Shown here: positions 49,405-59,182 of the stretch, one piece after another
Layout of the letters: each line of letters opens with the position of its first letter
How positions within the stretch are numbered: the stretch's first letter is position 1
Assembly: GCA_030490835.1 (NCBI GenBank)
Contig: CM059972.1
Span: 31,847,452-31,911,451 of the forward strand
DNA length: 64,000 bases
Origin: Annona cherimola
Taxonomy: Eukaryota; Streptophyta; Magnoliopsida; Magnoliales; Annonaceae
Direction: 5' to 3'
Notes under the pieces: model-generated
Database searches by the model: none
Told to the model about the DNA's origin: nothing
What the model saw: the letters and a program-made list of their open reading frames with translations, nothing else
Position numbers and translations under genes: made by a program

Positions 49405-49616
49405 GTTCCATGGTCCAGCCGCCTTAGTGCAGTTGCAGCTCGTGCAGGATCGCTAAAAACAACTAATGCATTCTTATCATTCAGCCAAACCAATTCACAC
49501 TCTCCGCCAAACCTCAGGACCAATGCACTGATGTCAGTATCCCTGGGCAAATCCAACAGAGCAACAACGAGCCTCAGATTTTTGTCTTCTTCAAAAGTAA
49601 ATGAACAGGGCCTCAC
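49405..49616 (-). pseudogene. NFXL1-like gene fragment, 5' piece
   Basis: Minus-strand frame from 49616: CSFTFEEDKNLRLVVALLDL, then PRDTDISALVLRFGGECELV, WLNDKNALVVFSDPARAA and TALRRLDHG. This is the conserved R3H-adjacent C-terminal domain of plant NFXL1, an NF-X1-type zinc-finger protein with a RING-like E3 ligase region that acts in the nucleus in stress and defence regulation. The zinc-finger array itself is absent, so only the C-terminal end was retained. The apparent ORF past 49404 into the hAT element is artificial. Its neighbour is alpha-tubulin sequence on the same strand. Confidence 0.9.
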
Positions 49617-50859
49617 ATTTTTAGCCTTTCTCGGCTTTCCATCATTGAGCTAAGGGCTTTTCTTTATGCCTGATTAACAATGATTTAAGCCATCCTTCGG
49701 AATTCCTTCTTTTTAGACGACAGAAAGATCTTTCCCTCTTGCTGAATCGACACCGTCTTCTTATTTGCCAAACCAGAAAATTTGCGGGAGTTGAGATTGG
49801 ATTGATTTTTTTTTTTTTGCATGTTACTGTCATCCCGACGCCGTCTCATATCCTGCAACGATGGGTTTTGTTCGGCCTTGATACTCCACGAATTCTCTCT
49901 TTCTTCTTTCTTTTTATATATATAGATATACACACTTTATTTTTGCTGCTAACATTCCCGACACTAGAAAAATTCTTTGTGGCAAAGGCCCTTAATTAAT
50001 TTATTATATATATATATATATTGCTTTGGTCGTCTCGTTTGACCGGCCAATCATATATATATATATTTCCTCATTTATTTTTTCATATATTTTTTCATTC
50101 ATCATTTTTTTTCTCTCTTTTTTTTCTCAACCTTTTCTTTTTGTAATAAGTTTGTCGGTTTATAAACCAATAAAGGCCCTTTGCTATTTGTGATTTCATA
50201 ATACTATTTTTTTAGCCATTTTTTTCTTCTTCTTTTTTTTACCCACATGAAAAATTATATAATTATAGTGGACCCATGGTTCAAAACATACCTCATCAAA
50301 TGCCCCCTCAGGAATTATGCCATCGTGGGCTACTTGTAAAGGCGTGATTCCTGGCATGTTGTCTAACAGGCCTCTTTTTTTTTTATTTTTTTTGAAATAA
50401 AATGACACACTTTTATCATTATCATGGAATTTTTTTTTGCAGCTAGGCATAACGCATCGAGAGCTTTAAAAAGTCAATGAGCCCGTAGCCCTATGATTTA
50501 CGGGTTTGAGGTACCGCTCTACAGCTGTTTATGCTTAGCGGATTTTATTCAATGCCCCCTTTATGCTGAGGCGTATATATTTTTCCCTCTTTTTTTTCTC
50601 TTTTTTTTTTTGAAATGACCCACGGGTTCCACTAGCTTCTTGTTTCAGATTTGACGGCCACTGTTGATTTGGACTCTTAAGAGGAGGAGCATTTTGATTG
50701 CTGGCACCAAAACATCTGCAACTTTCTTCATTTATACTGTTGTAGTGAAGCCGTAACGTGCATTAGTTGTCTTCTTTTTCTTCTTTTTTTTCTCTTTTTT
50801 TTGGCGGGCAATGGCTTCTCCATAATTTCTTATTCTTTCATCCCGAGAAAGATCAGCGG
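49617..50859. other. T-rich spacer between gene fragments and the PMD ORF
   Basis: It contains many poly-T/TTTTCTCTTTTTT runs (50100-50130, 50380, 50590-50615, 50770-50800), (TA)n at about 50008-50023, and small ORFs without family features. On the minus strand these are polypurine tracts, as found near the 3' ends of LTR elements, but no LTR boundary was identified. The minus-strand ORF 49685-49933 is Lys/Arg-rich and not recognised. Confidence 0.4.
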
Positions 50860-52310
50860 GGAGAAAACAACGTTCTTTGAAAAAGTCAAAAGATACCTTT
50901 GGTCCTTTTTCCGAGACATTCTTATCTGCGGCGCCCCCAGTTTCGCCTCTTTTTGGGAAGAAACACAAGACTCCAGGTCAACATGCCTGCGAGAAGTCTA
51001 GAAGGCAAAAATCCTCATCAATGAAGAAAGAAACTGATATGAAGAATTTTTTAAGGGACAGAATGACGTCTAGGAAGAGACAGCGTGCTCCAAAGAAAAT
51101 TCCCCAAAGTGCGAAGAAATATGATCTTTTTTTGGTTGTCCTTGTGGAGGCTGCACTCCTTATTTTGGATGGTATCCTGCCTTGGTAAGTCATGAAAACT
51201 TGCAATGTTCATAAGGATTTTCTCACTTTAGCCCTATGCACTATCACCTTATGGAAGACTTTTTTGGCCGTTCCACCCGAATCTTCATGATTCCAGAGAA
51301 AATCTTCACTGAGCATTTGAACTGCCAGGAGGGTTATATTTTTGGGAAAGGTGTCGCCGCAACTGACCCCCACAAGGCTTTTTCAGGTTATTTTCTTCTT
51401 CCTACCCGAACACTAGGTAACCCTCACGATTTCATTGTGGAAACCCCTCGCTGGTTGCAAAAGGAACTAGAAGAATATTCTCTTATCTGCAAGGAAGGTG
51501 CAAATGTCTACCGTGGTTGTTTGGGCAACATCTCAGGTTTTGATCAATAGGGACAACATGTGGTTTCTCATCATGAGGCGGTGCTTACAACTGCTGGCGT
51601 GAAAGATGCAATCTTAGCCACGGGAGAGAGTTTTTGGAAGGATAACAATATTATTAATGCCTTTGTTAGCTTCTAGTCATCTATGACCAATTCTTTTATA
51701 TTTTCATTTAGAGAGATGAGCATCACTTTGTGGGACCTGAAGGAGATATGCGGTCTTCCTGTATGTGGATTATCTTTTGATGAGTGTACCCCTCCAAACT
51801 CTACTTTTAACAAGAACCCGATAGCTTTGAAGGTTATAGATCTTCTTGACGAGTTATATCAGACGACCAAGGAGGACAAGTTCATTGCCAGAGAATGAGT
51901 AGCATTATTTTCAAGAATTTCTGACCAATGTGTATCCAATGATGATTGGCCCTCTAATAGTGCTGAATTTCATGCCCGGGCACAAGACACCTTATGGCTT
52001 CCCTTCGAGCGCCTACAGCAGTACAGCCTGAGGTCGAGCTTATCCTTTTTTCTATGACTTTGGATTTCCGTAGTCATTTGTTCTTCCTCTTCGACCTGCG
52101 GTCTTGTAAAATGGTCGTGTTTTCATGTCGCCTCCGAGATGGCTCAAGGCAAGAGCTTCGCCTTGGCACTAAGAGTATTGTGTGACATTTATAAGGGCCT
52201 AAACCGGCTCGTATACAATGAGAAGGGCCCAGGGCGTGCCATTTCCTATTTTCCAGCTCATTTTCTCCCCTGGATGGCTCAGGTTCTGTTTTTCAGAGAT
52301 TTATGGAGTT
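50860..52310 (+). pseudogene. Plant-mobile-domain ORF (MAIL1-like), antisense to the Tat pol
   Basis: Open pieces at 50877-51188, 51236-51550, 51683-51898 and 51994-52185, in different frames, together follow the plan of plant mobile domain (PMD, aminotransferase-like) proteins carried by plant transposons. The clearest part is MSITLWDLKEICGLPVCGLS (from about 51718), the PMD core, followed by HIYKGLNRLVY-like sequence and AISYFPAHFLPWMAQ (52180-52290). An N-terminal Lys/Arg-rich part precedes it. Stops at 51548 and 51896 and frameshifts make it broken. It lies head to tail with the end of the minus-strand pol of element D, where Tat-lineage elements are known to carry extra antisense ORFs. 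Confidence 0.75.
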
Positions 52311-53298
52311 GAGGAAGTAATGTTTTAGCTTCTGCGCCACAAAGACCAATGCTAGACAAATCTTCTCGATCGAGGAATAATTACATTTAGCTTATAATAA
52401 TCGACGACTGAGATAATATGCAGCTTGTTCTTTACCTTGGGCATTTTCTTGCGCGAGCAATGCCCCAAGTGATTGTGGACTGGTGGCAATATAGAGAATA
52501 AGTGGCTTTTCTTTAATTGGGTTCGTCAAAATAGGGGGTTCTTGCAGTAATTGTTTAATGGCTTCAAAAGCCCATTGACATTCTGCGTCCCATCGGAAGG
52601 TCACATCCTTTTTCATTAATTTATGAAATGGCTGACATCGGCCAGACAGGTTACATATAAAACGGCGAATATAAGACAATTGGCCTTGCAGACTCTTTAG
52701 TTCTTTGAGGTTCCGTGGAGGCAGCATGTTTTGAATTGCTTCTGTCTTGAGCAGGTCAACCTCGATTCCTCTCTAGCGAACTATGAACCCGAGAAATTTT
52801 CCAGATGACACTCCGAATGCACATTTGAGAGGATTTATCTTAAGATTATATTTTCTTAGATGCAGGAATACCGACTTCAAATCTTCTTCGTGCCTTTTGT
52901 GACCCTCAGATCTTACAACTAGGTCATCAACATAACATTCGACATATTATGTAACTTGTCGTGAAATATATTTTGCATAGCTCTTTGATAAGTTGCACCG
53001 GAATTTTTGAGCCCAAAAGGCTTAACTTTGTAGCAAAAGACATTCATCGGTGTTCGAAATGCGATTGTGGCTTCATCTGCCGGGGCCATCTTGATTTGAT
53101 TATATCCAGAATATCTGTCCATGAATGACAATGTATCATATAAGGTTGTGCTATCGATTAACAAATCAGTGAAAGGGAGAGGAAATTCGTCTTTCGAGCA
53201 TGCTTCATTTAGGTCTCGAAAATCCACATAAACGCGATTTGTCCATTCTTCTTTTTGACGGGAACAATGCTAGAAATCCATCTCGGGAATTTGATTTC
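52311..53298 (-). pseudogene. Element D reverse transcriptase and partial RNase H (Tat lineage)
   Basis: On the minus strand: DFRDLNEACSKDEFPLPF, FMDRYSGYNQIKMAP, AFRTPMNVFCYKVKPFGLKN (53227-52919), then after a frameshift the catalytic Y-V-D-D (52923-52934) and KCAFGV, then LQGQLSYIRRFICNLSGRC (52727-52600) and RNase H with YLSRRLL and NYSSIEKICLALVF to about 52315. DFRDLN.A and the FMDGYSGYNQI-type motif are typical of the Tat/Athila group. No integrase follows; the sequence switches to the antisense PMD ORF. Confidence 0.88.
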
Positions 53299-54761
53299 TC
53301 AGATGAATTCAGCATTAATGAGTTTTTCAACTTCTTTGATGATTTGCTCTTTGAGTTCCAGTTGGAACCTTCTTGGTGCCTGCTTGACTGGTTTTTTATC
53401 CCGCACAATATGAAAATGGTGCATTGCGATTGCAGGATTGAGCCCTGACATTTCAGAATATCCCCAAGCAAAGACATCCTTAGATTCTCTCAAAAGCTGT
53501 CTTAGTCCCGCTTTCTCCTCTTTGGCTAAGTTCTTGGCGATGAAAATAGGCTTCGGGTTGTCTGCAGTCTCGAGATTGAATTCTTCAAGTATATCGATGG
53601 TAGGTTGTCCTCCATCTTCTCTTGTTGGCGGAGCATCCTCTGGTTCTACTACCGTTTCTTTATCGTCGCTAAGGCTTTCACTCGTAGAGATGCAACAAGT
53701 GATAGTAAAGTCACCATCATCTTTTTCTTTGTACCCAAGACCAAACTTCATGTTACTTTTTTGGTAACCTAGGGGTTTTTCAGATAATGGAATTGGGATG
53801 TCATCGCTGAGCCCTGACAGATGTGGCTCATCAGAGTAGAAACCTATCAAATCCATAATTTTTTTGCTTTCTCTGCTATAGTGATGAAAATCTCATTTTT
53901 TGAGCTTAGCAGTTGGCAAGCAGGAGGATTTATTTGGATTAACATAAACTTTGCCGTATTGCTTCACAAAATATTTTTTGGCAAAATTCTCATCTTGAGG
54001 TTCTTGTGCACTTGGAATAGATACATTAAACCCGACAAGCATTGCTAAAATCTTATCGAGTGAGTCCTTAGGTTTTTAGTTTTGTTGAGTGGCCTCAGTG
54101 GCCATTTTGTCGCCATCATGGTAAAGCAACTTGGCTTCCTCACTGGCCTGGCTCTGGAACCTCCGAAGAGCTTCCAGATCCATGATCGCGTCCTCGACCA
54201 CGACCTCGACCTTGCATCCTTTCATTCCTTGGAAAGATGTCTTTACTTACTAGAGCAGAGGGAGTCTAAGATATCTCCTGTTGATTCTCCAGCACTGTTG
54301 CTTTTACTGCCTTCGTAGGAGTGTTGATAGCAGGTACTAAGTCGTAATACTTGGCATCGGAGTAAAATGCTTCCGCTGTCGTGAATGACTTATGTTCGGC
54401 AAAAATCCTCTTTTCTACTCCGTCCTTGCAATATTTGAAACATTGATGCACCGTTGATGCGACGATCCTGTTGCTGTGAAGCCAAGGTCTTCTTAGTAAC
54501 CAATTGTATGATGTTGGAGCGTTGATCACAAAGCATGGGATTTCGGTGCAGAAATCTTCTATGCTGAGTTCCAACTCAATTAGACCCATGGCCTTTTGAG
54601 TTCCTTGATTAAGTCCGTGAATCACCACGCTGGTATCTTTCAGTATTGACGGAGAGATTTCAATTCTTCTGAGTGTCCGAAGGGGTAGGATATTAATTGC
54701 GGATCCGGCGTCGATCATGATTCTGTTAACCAGTTCACCGACCAAGTTGCCTGTGACATAT
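53299..54761 (-). pseudogene. Element D aspartic protease and protease-RT linker
   Basis: On the minus strand from 54761: VTGNLVGELVNRIMIDAGSA with the active-site D-A-G (commonly D-S/C-G), INILPLRTLR, GLNQGTQKAMGLIELEL, YNWLLRRPWLHS and STVHQCFKY, then A-rich linker sequence (54266). A second frame (53856-53299) gives the segment upstream of RT with KPIFIAKNL, LLRESKDVFAWGYSEMSGL and APRRFQLELKEQIIKEVEKL. The order and motifs match the Tat lineage. The gag-protease junction lies across solo LTR4: the frame continues at 58856 when LTR4 and one CATAT copy are left out. Confidence 0.88.
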
Positions 54762-55360
54762 TGTAGTGCCCCGACCCGAGGCGTTACATTTGTCCTTACT
54801 CCAAGATCTTGTCGATTGGTAAGTATGAATTAGGATTGTTGCCCTAATCACGCGGCGGGTATTTAATTGGATATTGTATTTTTTTTCTTTTCTTTCATCA
54901 CATGTAAACACATACTTAATCTCAATTTTCAATTATCATTGATGACATTCATACTTGTTTTTCTACAATACAGGTTATTTTAACCTATTCATTTCATACA
55001 TATAAACTATGAAAATATGCAAATCGACATGTCGCCATTTTTTTCTTCATATCATCCTTTCCTTTCCCATATGTCTAGTGTTATACCTGTCTATGGTTTG
55101 AAAAGCAAAACATGAGTCGAAACTCGCTAAGCAGACATTTTTTTTTATTTAAATGCATTTCTCTCCATTTGATAGAAGACACTTACCAAGTGATCAACTA
55201 CTACTGGAATAGAAATATTTTCATAAACCATTCATGGAAACCTTTCATAAAATATATGCTTGCAAACTTAATATGTAAACCTCTTTTCCATGAACATAAA
55301 ATCAATTTTCATAAAACTTCCTTTCTCCAAGGACATTCTCATGTCCTTAAAATATTTTCC

Positions 55361-55708
55361 ATAAAACCTTTTCAAAACAAGCATATGCATCATGCATTAT
55401 GTTTCTGTCTGTCTGGTAGGTGACACTTACCAAGTGATCACTCTTTCCTCCTTAGGAGAGAAATAAAATATTTTTCATAAAGTCTTTTCAAAACAAACAT
55501 ATGCATCATGCATTATGTTTCTGTCCGTCTGGTAGATGACACTTACCAAGTGATCACCCTTTCTTTCTTAGGAGAGAAATAAAACATTTTCCATAAAACC
55601 TTTTCAAAACAAACATATGCATCATCCATTACATTTTTTTTCGTCTGGTAGGTGACACTTACCAAGTGATCACCCTTTCCTCCTTAAGAGAGAAACACTT
55701 TTATTAGA
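55361..55708. repeat. Three 116-bp tandem repeats in LTR4
   Basis: Units start at 55361, 55477 and 55593, each with ATAAA.CTTTTCAAAACAA, ATGCATCAT.CATTA, GGTGACACTTACCAAGTGAT and GGAGAGAAA. LTR5 has a two-unit version of about 120 bp (61579-61760) holding the reverse complement (TTGATCACTTG.TAAGTGTC). The array is therefore a feature of this LTR subfamily. Confidence 0.85.
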
Positions 55709-56740
55709 TAGCCCGCTAGCTGAGTGGCTATCCCTTCCTTCTTCCATTTTAAGGAGGGCGCCGCCGGCATTTCGCCTTTTCAAGCGACTTGGCCTACGTA
55801 GATGGGGCCCATCTTGCAACCACGTCCGGTCTGCATATCCTCATGTGCATATTCATTTCTTCACATTCTTATGCTAGCATGCTTTTATAAAACTCCACAG
55901 ACCCTAGTCTGTGACTTTTCCTTTTCAAAACTCAGTGCTAGCATGTCATTCTAAAATAGTACAGACTTTGGCCTGTATTCCCTTTTATAACTTGAAAACT
56001 TAGCATAGCCCAAGTAACAAGTTAATAAAAATATTTTGTAAGGATGACCAATCTTAAATAATTTTATAAACATTTAAATAACACATTTCTAAATCATTTG
56101 AAATATTTGAAAGAAACGTTTGGAAAATAGTAAATTCGAAACATTGCTAAAATGTTTATAAATAATTTTTGATCGGTAAAACAATTTTGAAAAATATTTT
56201 AATATTTGAAAACAAAAGACTTTGTAAATATTTTTCTTCCCATTTCTGGGTTTTCCATGAACAAAGGATATACAAACACATAGTTCACTTTTCATACGAT
56301 ATCATATTCTTTGTCCATATGCCACATGGGTTACTTCTATATGAAGGTAAGCTTGTATGATCCTTTGGTCATTACTTTTTAAAAAAGTCGTCATTCAAAT
56401 CGATTATCGGTTGACCTTCCTTAAATCCCTTTCAAAATATTTTAATAAGTCATTTCAAATTCGTTCGATAAAACCAAATATTATTTTGAAAATCAAAATT
56501 TTCCTTTCTCCTTCATAATGCAACCATTTCTACATTTCTTCTGATTTTCATAAGGATTTGCTTATGATAAAGCAATTCCAACATTTTTCATGGTTGCAAT
56601 ATAAAAACATATAAAATCATTTTAAAAAAGTTTGCTTGCTTAGCTTTTCGTCTCGCTTATCTCTTTGCCTTTGCCTATACATATAAGAATGACATAACAT
56701 TCATATATTTTCTTTTGCTTGCATTCAACTCAATTTTTCA

Positions 56741-57063
56741 GGGGCTGTTTGGCATGGGTTAAAAGTTTTTGACGTGTTTTATGGCTTGAAAAAACGTCAA
56801 TCATCAACTTTGTTCGTCGATACTTGTGCGTGCATTAACTGCAATTGAGTCGTACGGGCAGAAGAATCACAATGCCATTTTGCCGAAGCCTGCTGCTGCG
56901 CCGCAAAGGAGCATTTTCAGCGTCGTCGGCGTTGTTATTCACATGTACGGTAGCCAATAGTGTTTGAAAAATGACTTGAAAATGATAATTTTTTGATTCG
57001 CACCCCAAGGTTTGAAAAATTTTACAGACCTTTGTGAGTTTTCATTGTTACCAAACAACCCCC
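56741..57063. mobile_element. MITE inside LTR4, GC-richer than host
   Basis: The ends are GGGGCTGTTTGG and CCAAACAACCCCC. Alignment with LTR1 near 28640 shows that LTR1 lacks these 323 bases, which supports an insertion. The centre (56870-56945) is rich in CG (GCCGAAGCCTGCTGCTGCG, GCGTCGTCGGCGT), unlike the LTR. TSDs are not clear because the site has diverged. Confidence 0.7.
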
Positions 57064-58855
57064 TAATCCATTTCCATTAATATTCACAACCCACTTGAAT
57101 TCCAAGTTTGGTGTACATACACATCATAACTTATACATTATACCATTCATTTCACCATATTTTTAATACCCATTTTTAAGGTATCATTCCCATATACCAT
57201 AACACATTCATTAGTTATTCATTTGACATCATATAGAAGTTTATTACTTCTACTTATTATTTTTCACATATTTTCCACATTTCGCACATTGTGCTCATTC
57301 TTAAGTACTTAGTTGATGTCTTAATCCTCAAATATTAATCTCAAATTTTCTTCATAGTTGCTGTTTAAAATCACTGTTTATGATTACTGTAGCAAATCGC
57401 TGTTCATAGTGTTAAAAGTTACTTTTCATGAGTTACAAAAATTGACATTTTTTCCAAAAATAAAAAATACCATGATATAGCTTATGTTTAGTATATCATG
57501 GGAAAATTTATGAATTTTGAATTCATCATCATTAACTTGGCTAAATAAATCATTTTCTTCATACACTAAAAATCAACATAATTTTACTTAAGCATAATCC
57601 TTAAATCTAAAAATCATGAGATCTATATATCATCATTCCAATATCATAACTATTATAAACATTTATCCCAAATCATCATTTAGCAATATTGGAGCATTAT
57701 TTGCACATTTTATACATGATTTTTCCGAATGCTCTATCTTCACTCTAAATTTTCGATGTTTAGGCATAATTTCATTTGGGCATTATAACTATACTTATTT
57801 TTTCATGCTTAAAAATTATCTAAGCATGATTTTACCCCACTTAACACTCAAAAGAAATTTGGGTAGAATCCCCTTACCTCAAGTGGAGAATTCTCTTCCT
57901 ACTTGGCTCTTTCTCTCTCTTTCCTTCTCTCTTTCTCTCTCTCAAGGCTTGGAATGAATTTGGGGTGGAAAGACTTGAATTTTTCAAGCTTGGAGTGCCT
58001 TACTTGGCATTCTCTATGTATAGTTTTGCATTTTTCATAAAATTATAATTTACCCCTTTGCTTGAGGTACTTAATTCTAAATATTTTTTTCCAATTTTCA
58101 TGATTTGTCTTGAGCAATTTTCAGCCCCCCTAGCTACTGTTCATGCCACCCTAGCTAGCCTATTTAATTAATAATTTTTTGATTTATTAAAAATCATATT
58201 TTTAAGCTAATTAAATCTCAATCGTTGATTCTTGATGAGATTAAATATGAGCCATTGATTTTTGGCTCCATTTTCCACCCCCTTGCACGCCCCTGCCCTC
58301 ATTGGCATTTGTGCATTTAATTTTGTATTATTTAATTAATTAAATTTAATTAAAAGTGAAACCTAATTTAATGAAAAAATAAATTTGCTTTTTGATCCTC
58401 AAATGACGTTAAATTTTGACCCTTAATCCATAATTTTTAATAGATCTTAGATTACTCATCATGTTCATCATAAGATTTTGGCCATCCATAAAAAAATTTC
58501 ATCTCAATCCGACGTCTGGATTGCAAATTATGAATTTTTCTATGTTTTTTATACAAAAATCCATAAAAATCCGAAAATTATTATTTTAATCCAAAAAGCA
58601 CTTTTGTCCTTTAGTGGAAAGCTTCTTTTTTTGTCTTTTATGATTAAGTTAATCCAAAGTGATTAACTTAACATATTCCTTAATCCAACATTTACTATTC
58701 ATCCGAATTAAAATTCCATAATTAGCTATTTAATCCTCTAATTCTATATATTGCAAAAATATTATCAATATATTTCATATAAAGATTAATACATTACCTA
58801 GGGTTAATAACCCTAGGCTTTCACTCATGTCCTAAAATCGGGGTTTCACACATAT

Positions 58856-59182
58856 AGAGGCCGATTGTGATTGGCATCTCCGAGCAACATATCCTCATCA
58901 GTGAATGAAATAATCTCATCACACTCAGCCGTGTTGACCAAGTAAGTAAGACGAACATTTTCGTCAGTCAAAGCACTGACTAGGGCATCTCTAGCTTCCT
59001 GTGATAGCTACAAGGCATCATAGATGCTGAGCCGAGCAGGGAGTCGCTTCAAGTGTTCAAGCACATCATAACTCATTGACGACTTTTCATGATTTGTTCG
59101 TACAGATTGGTCTGGATGGGTACAAATTTCCTGCATTGGGGCTTTGCCCTTGTTTTCTGGTGTAATTTGACCAGATCGAAAG
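58856..59182 (-). pseudogene. Element D gag-protease junction region
   Basis: Between LTR4 and LTR5, the minus strand reads SYDVLEHLKRLPARLSIYDA, a stop, LSQEARDALVSALTDENVRL and ISFTDEDMLLGDANHNRPL. In Tat elements this YxVLxHLxxxPA.LS.YDAL segment lies directly before the protease. The frame is continuous with both neighbours (gag at 62216, protease at 54761) when the two solo LTRs and one TSD copy each are left out. One internal stop (TAG) is present. Confidence 0.87.

Larger units (their letters stand above)
54762..58850 (-). mobile_element. Solo LTR of a Tekay-like element (LTR4)
   Basis: On the minus strand TGTGAAACCCCGATTTTAGG...CGGGGCACTACA, 4089 bp, flanked by perfect CATAT repeats (54757-54761, 58851-58855). 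The sequence is closest to LTR5 (shared GGATTGAGATGAAATTTTTT and the AGGTAAGGGGATTC block) and related to LTR1. The GGGCGCCGCCGGC island is at about 55757. It is inserted in element D between gag and protease. It contains a three-unit tandem array (55361-55708) and a MITE (56741-57063). No coding region is attached. Confidence 0.93.
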
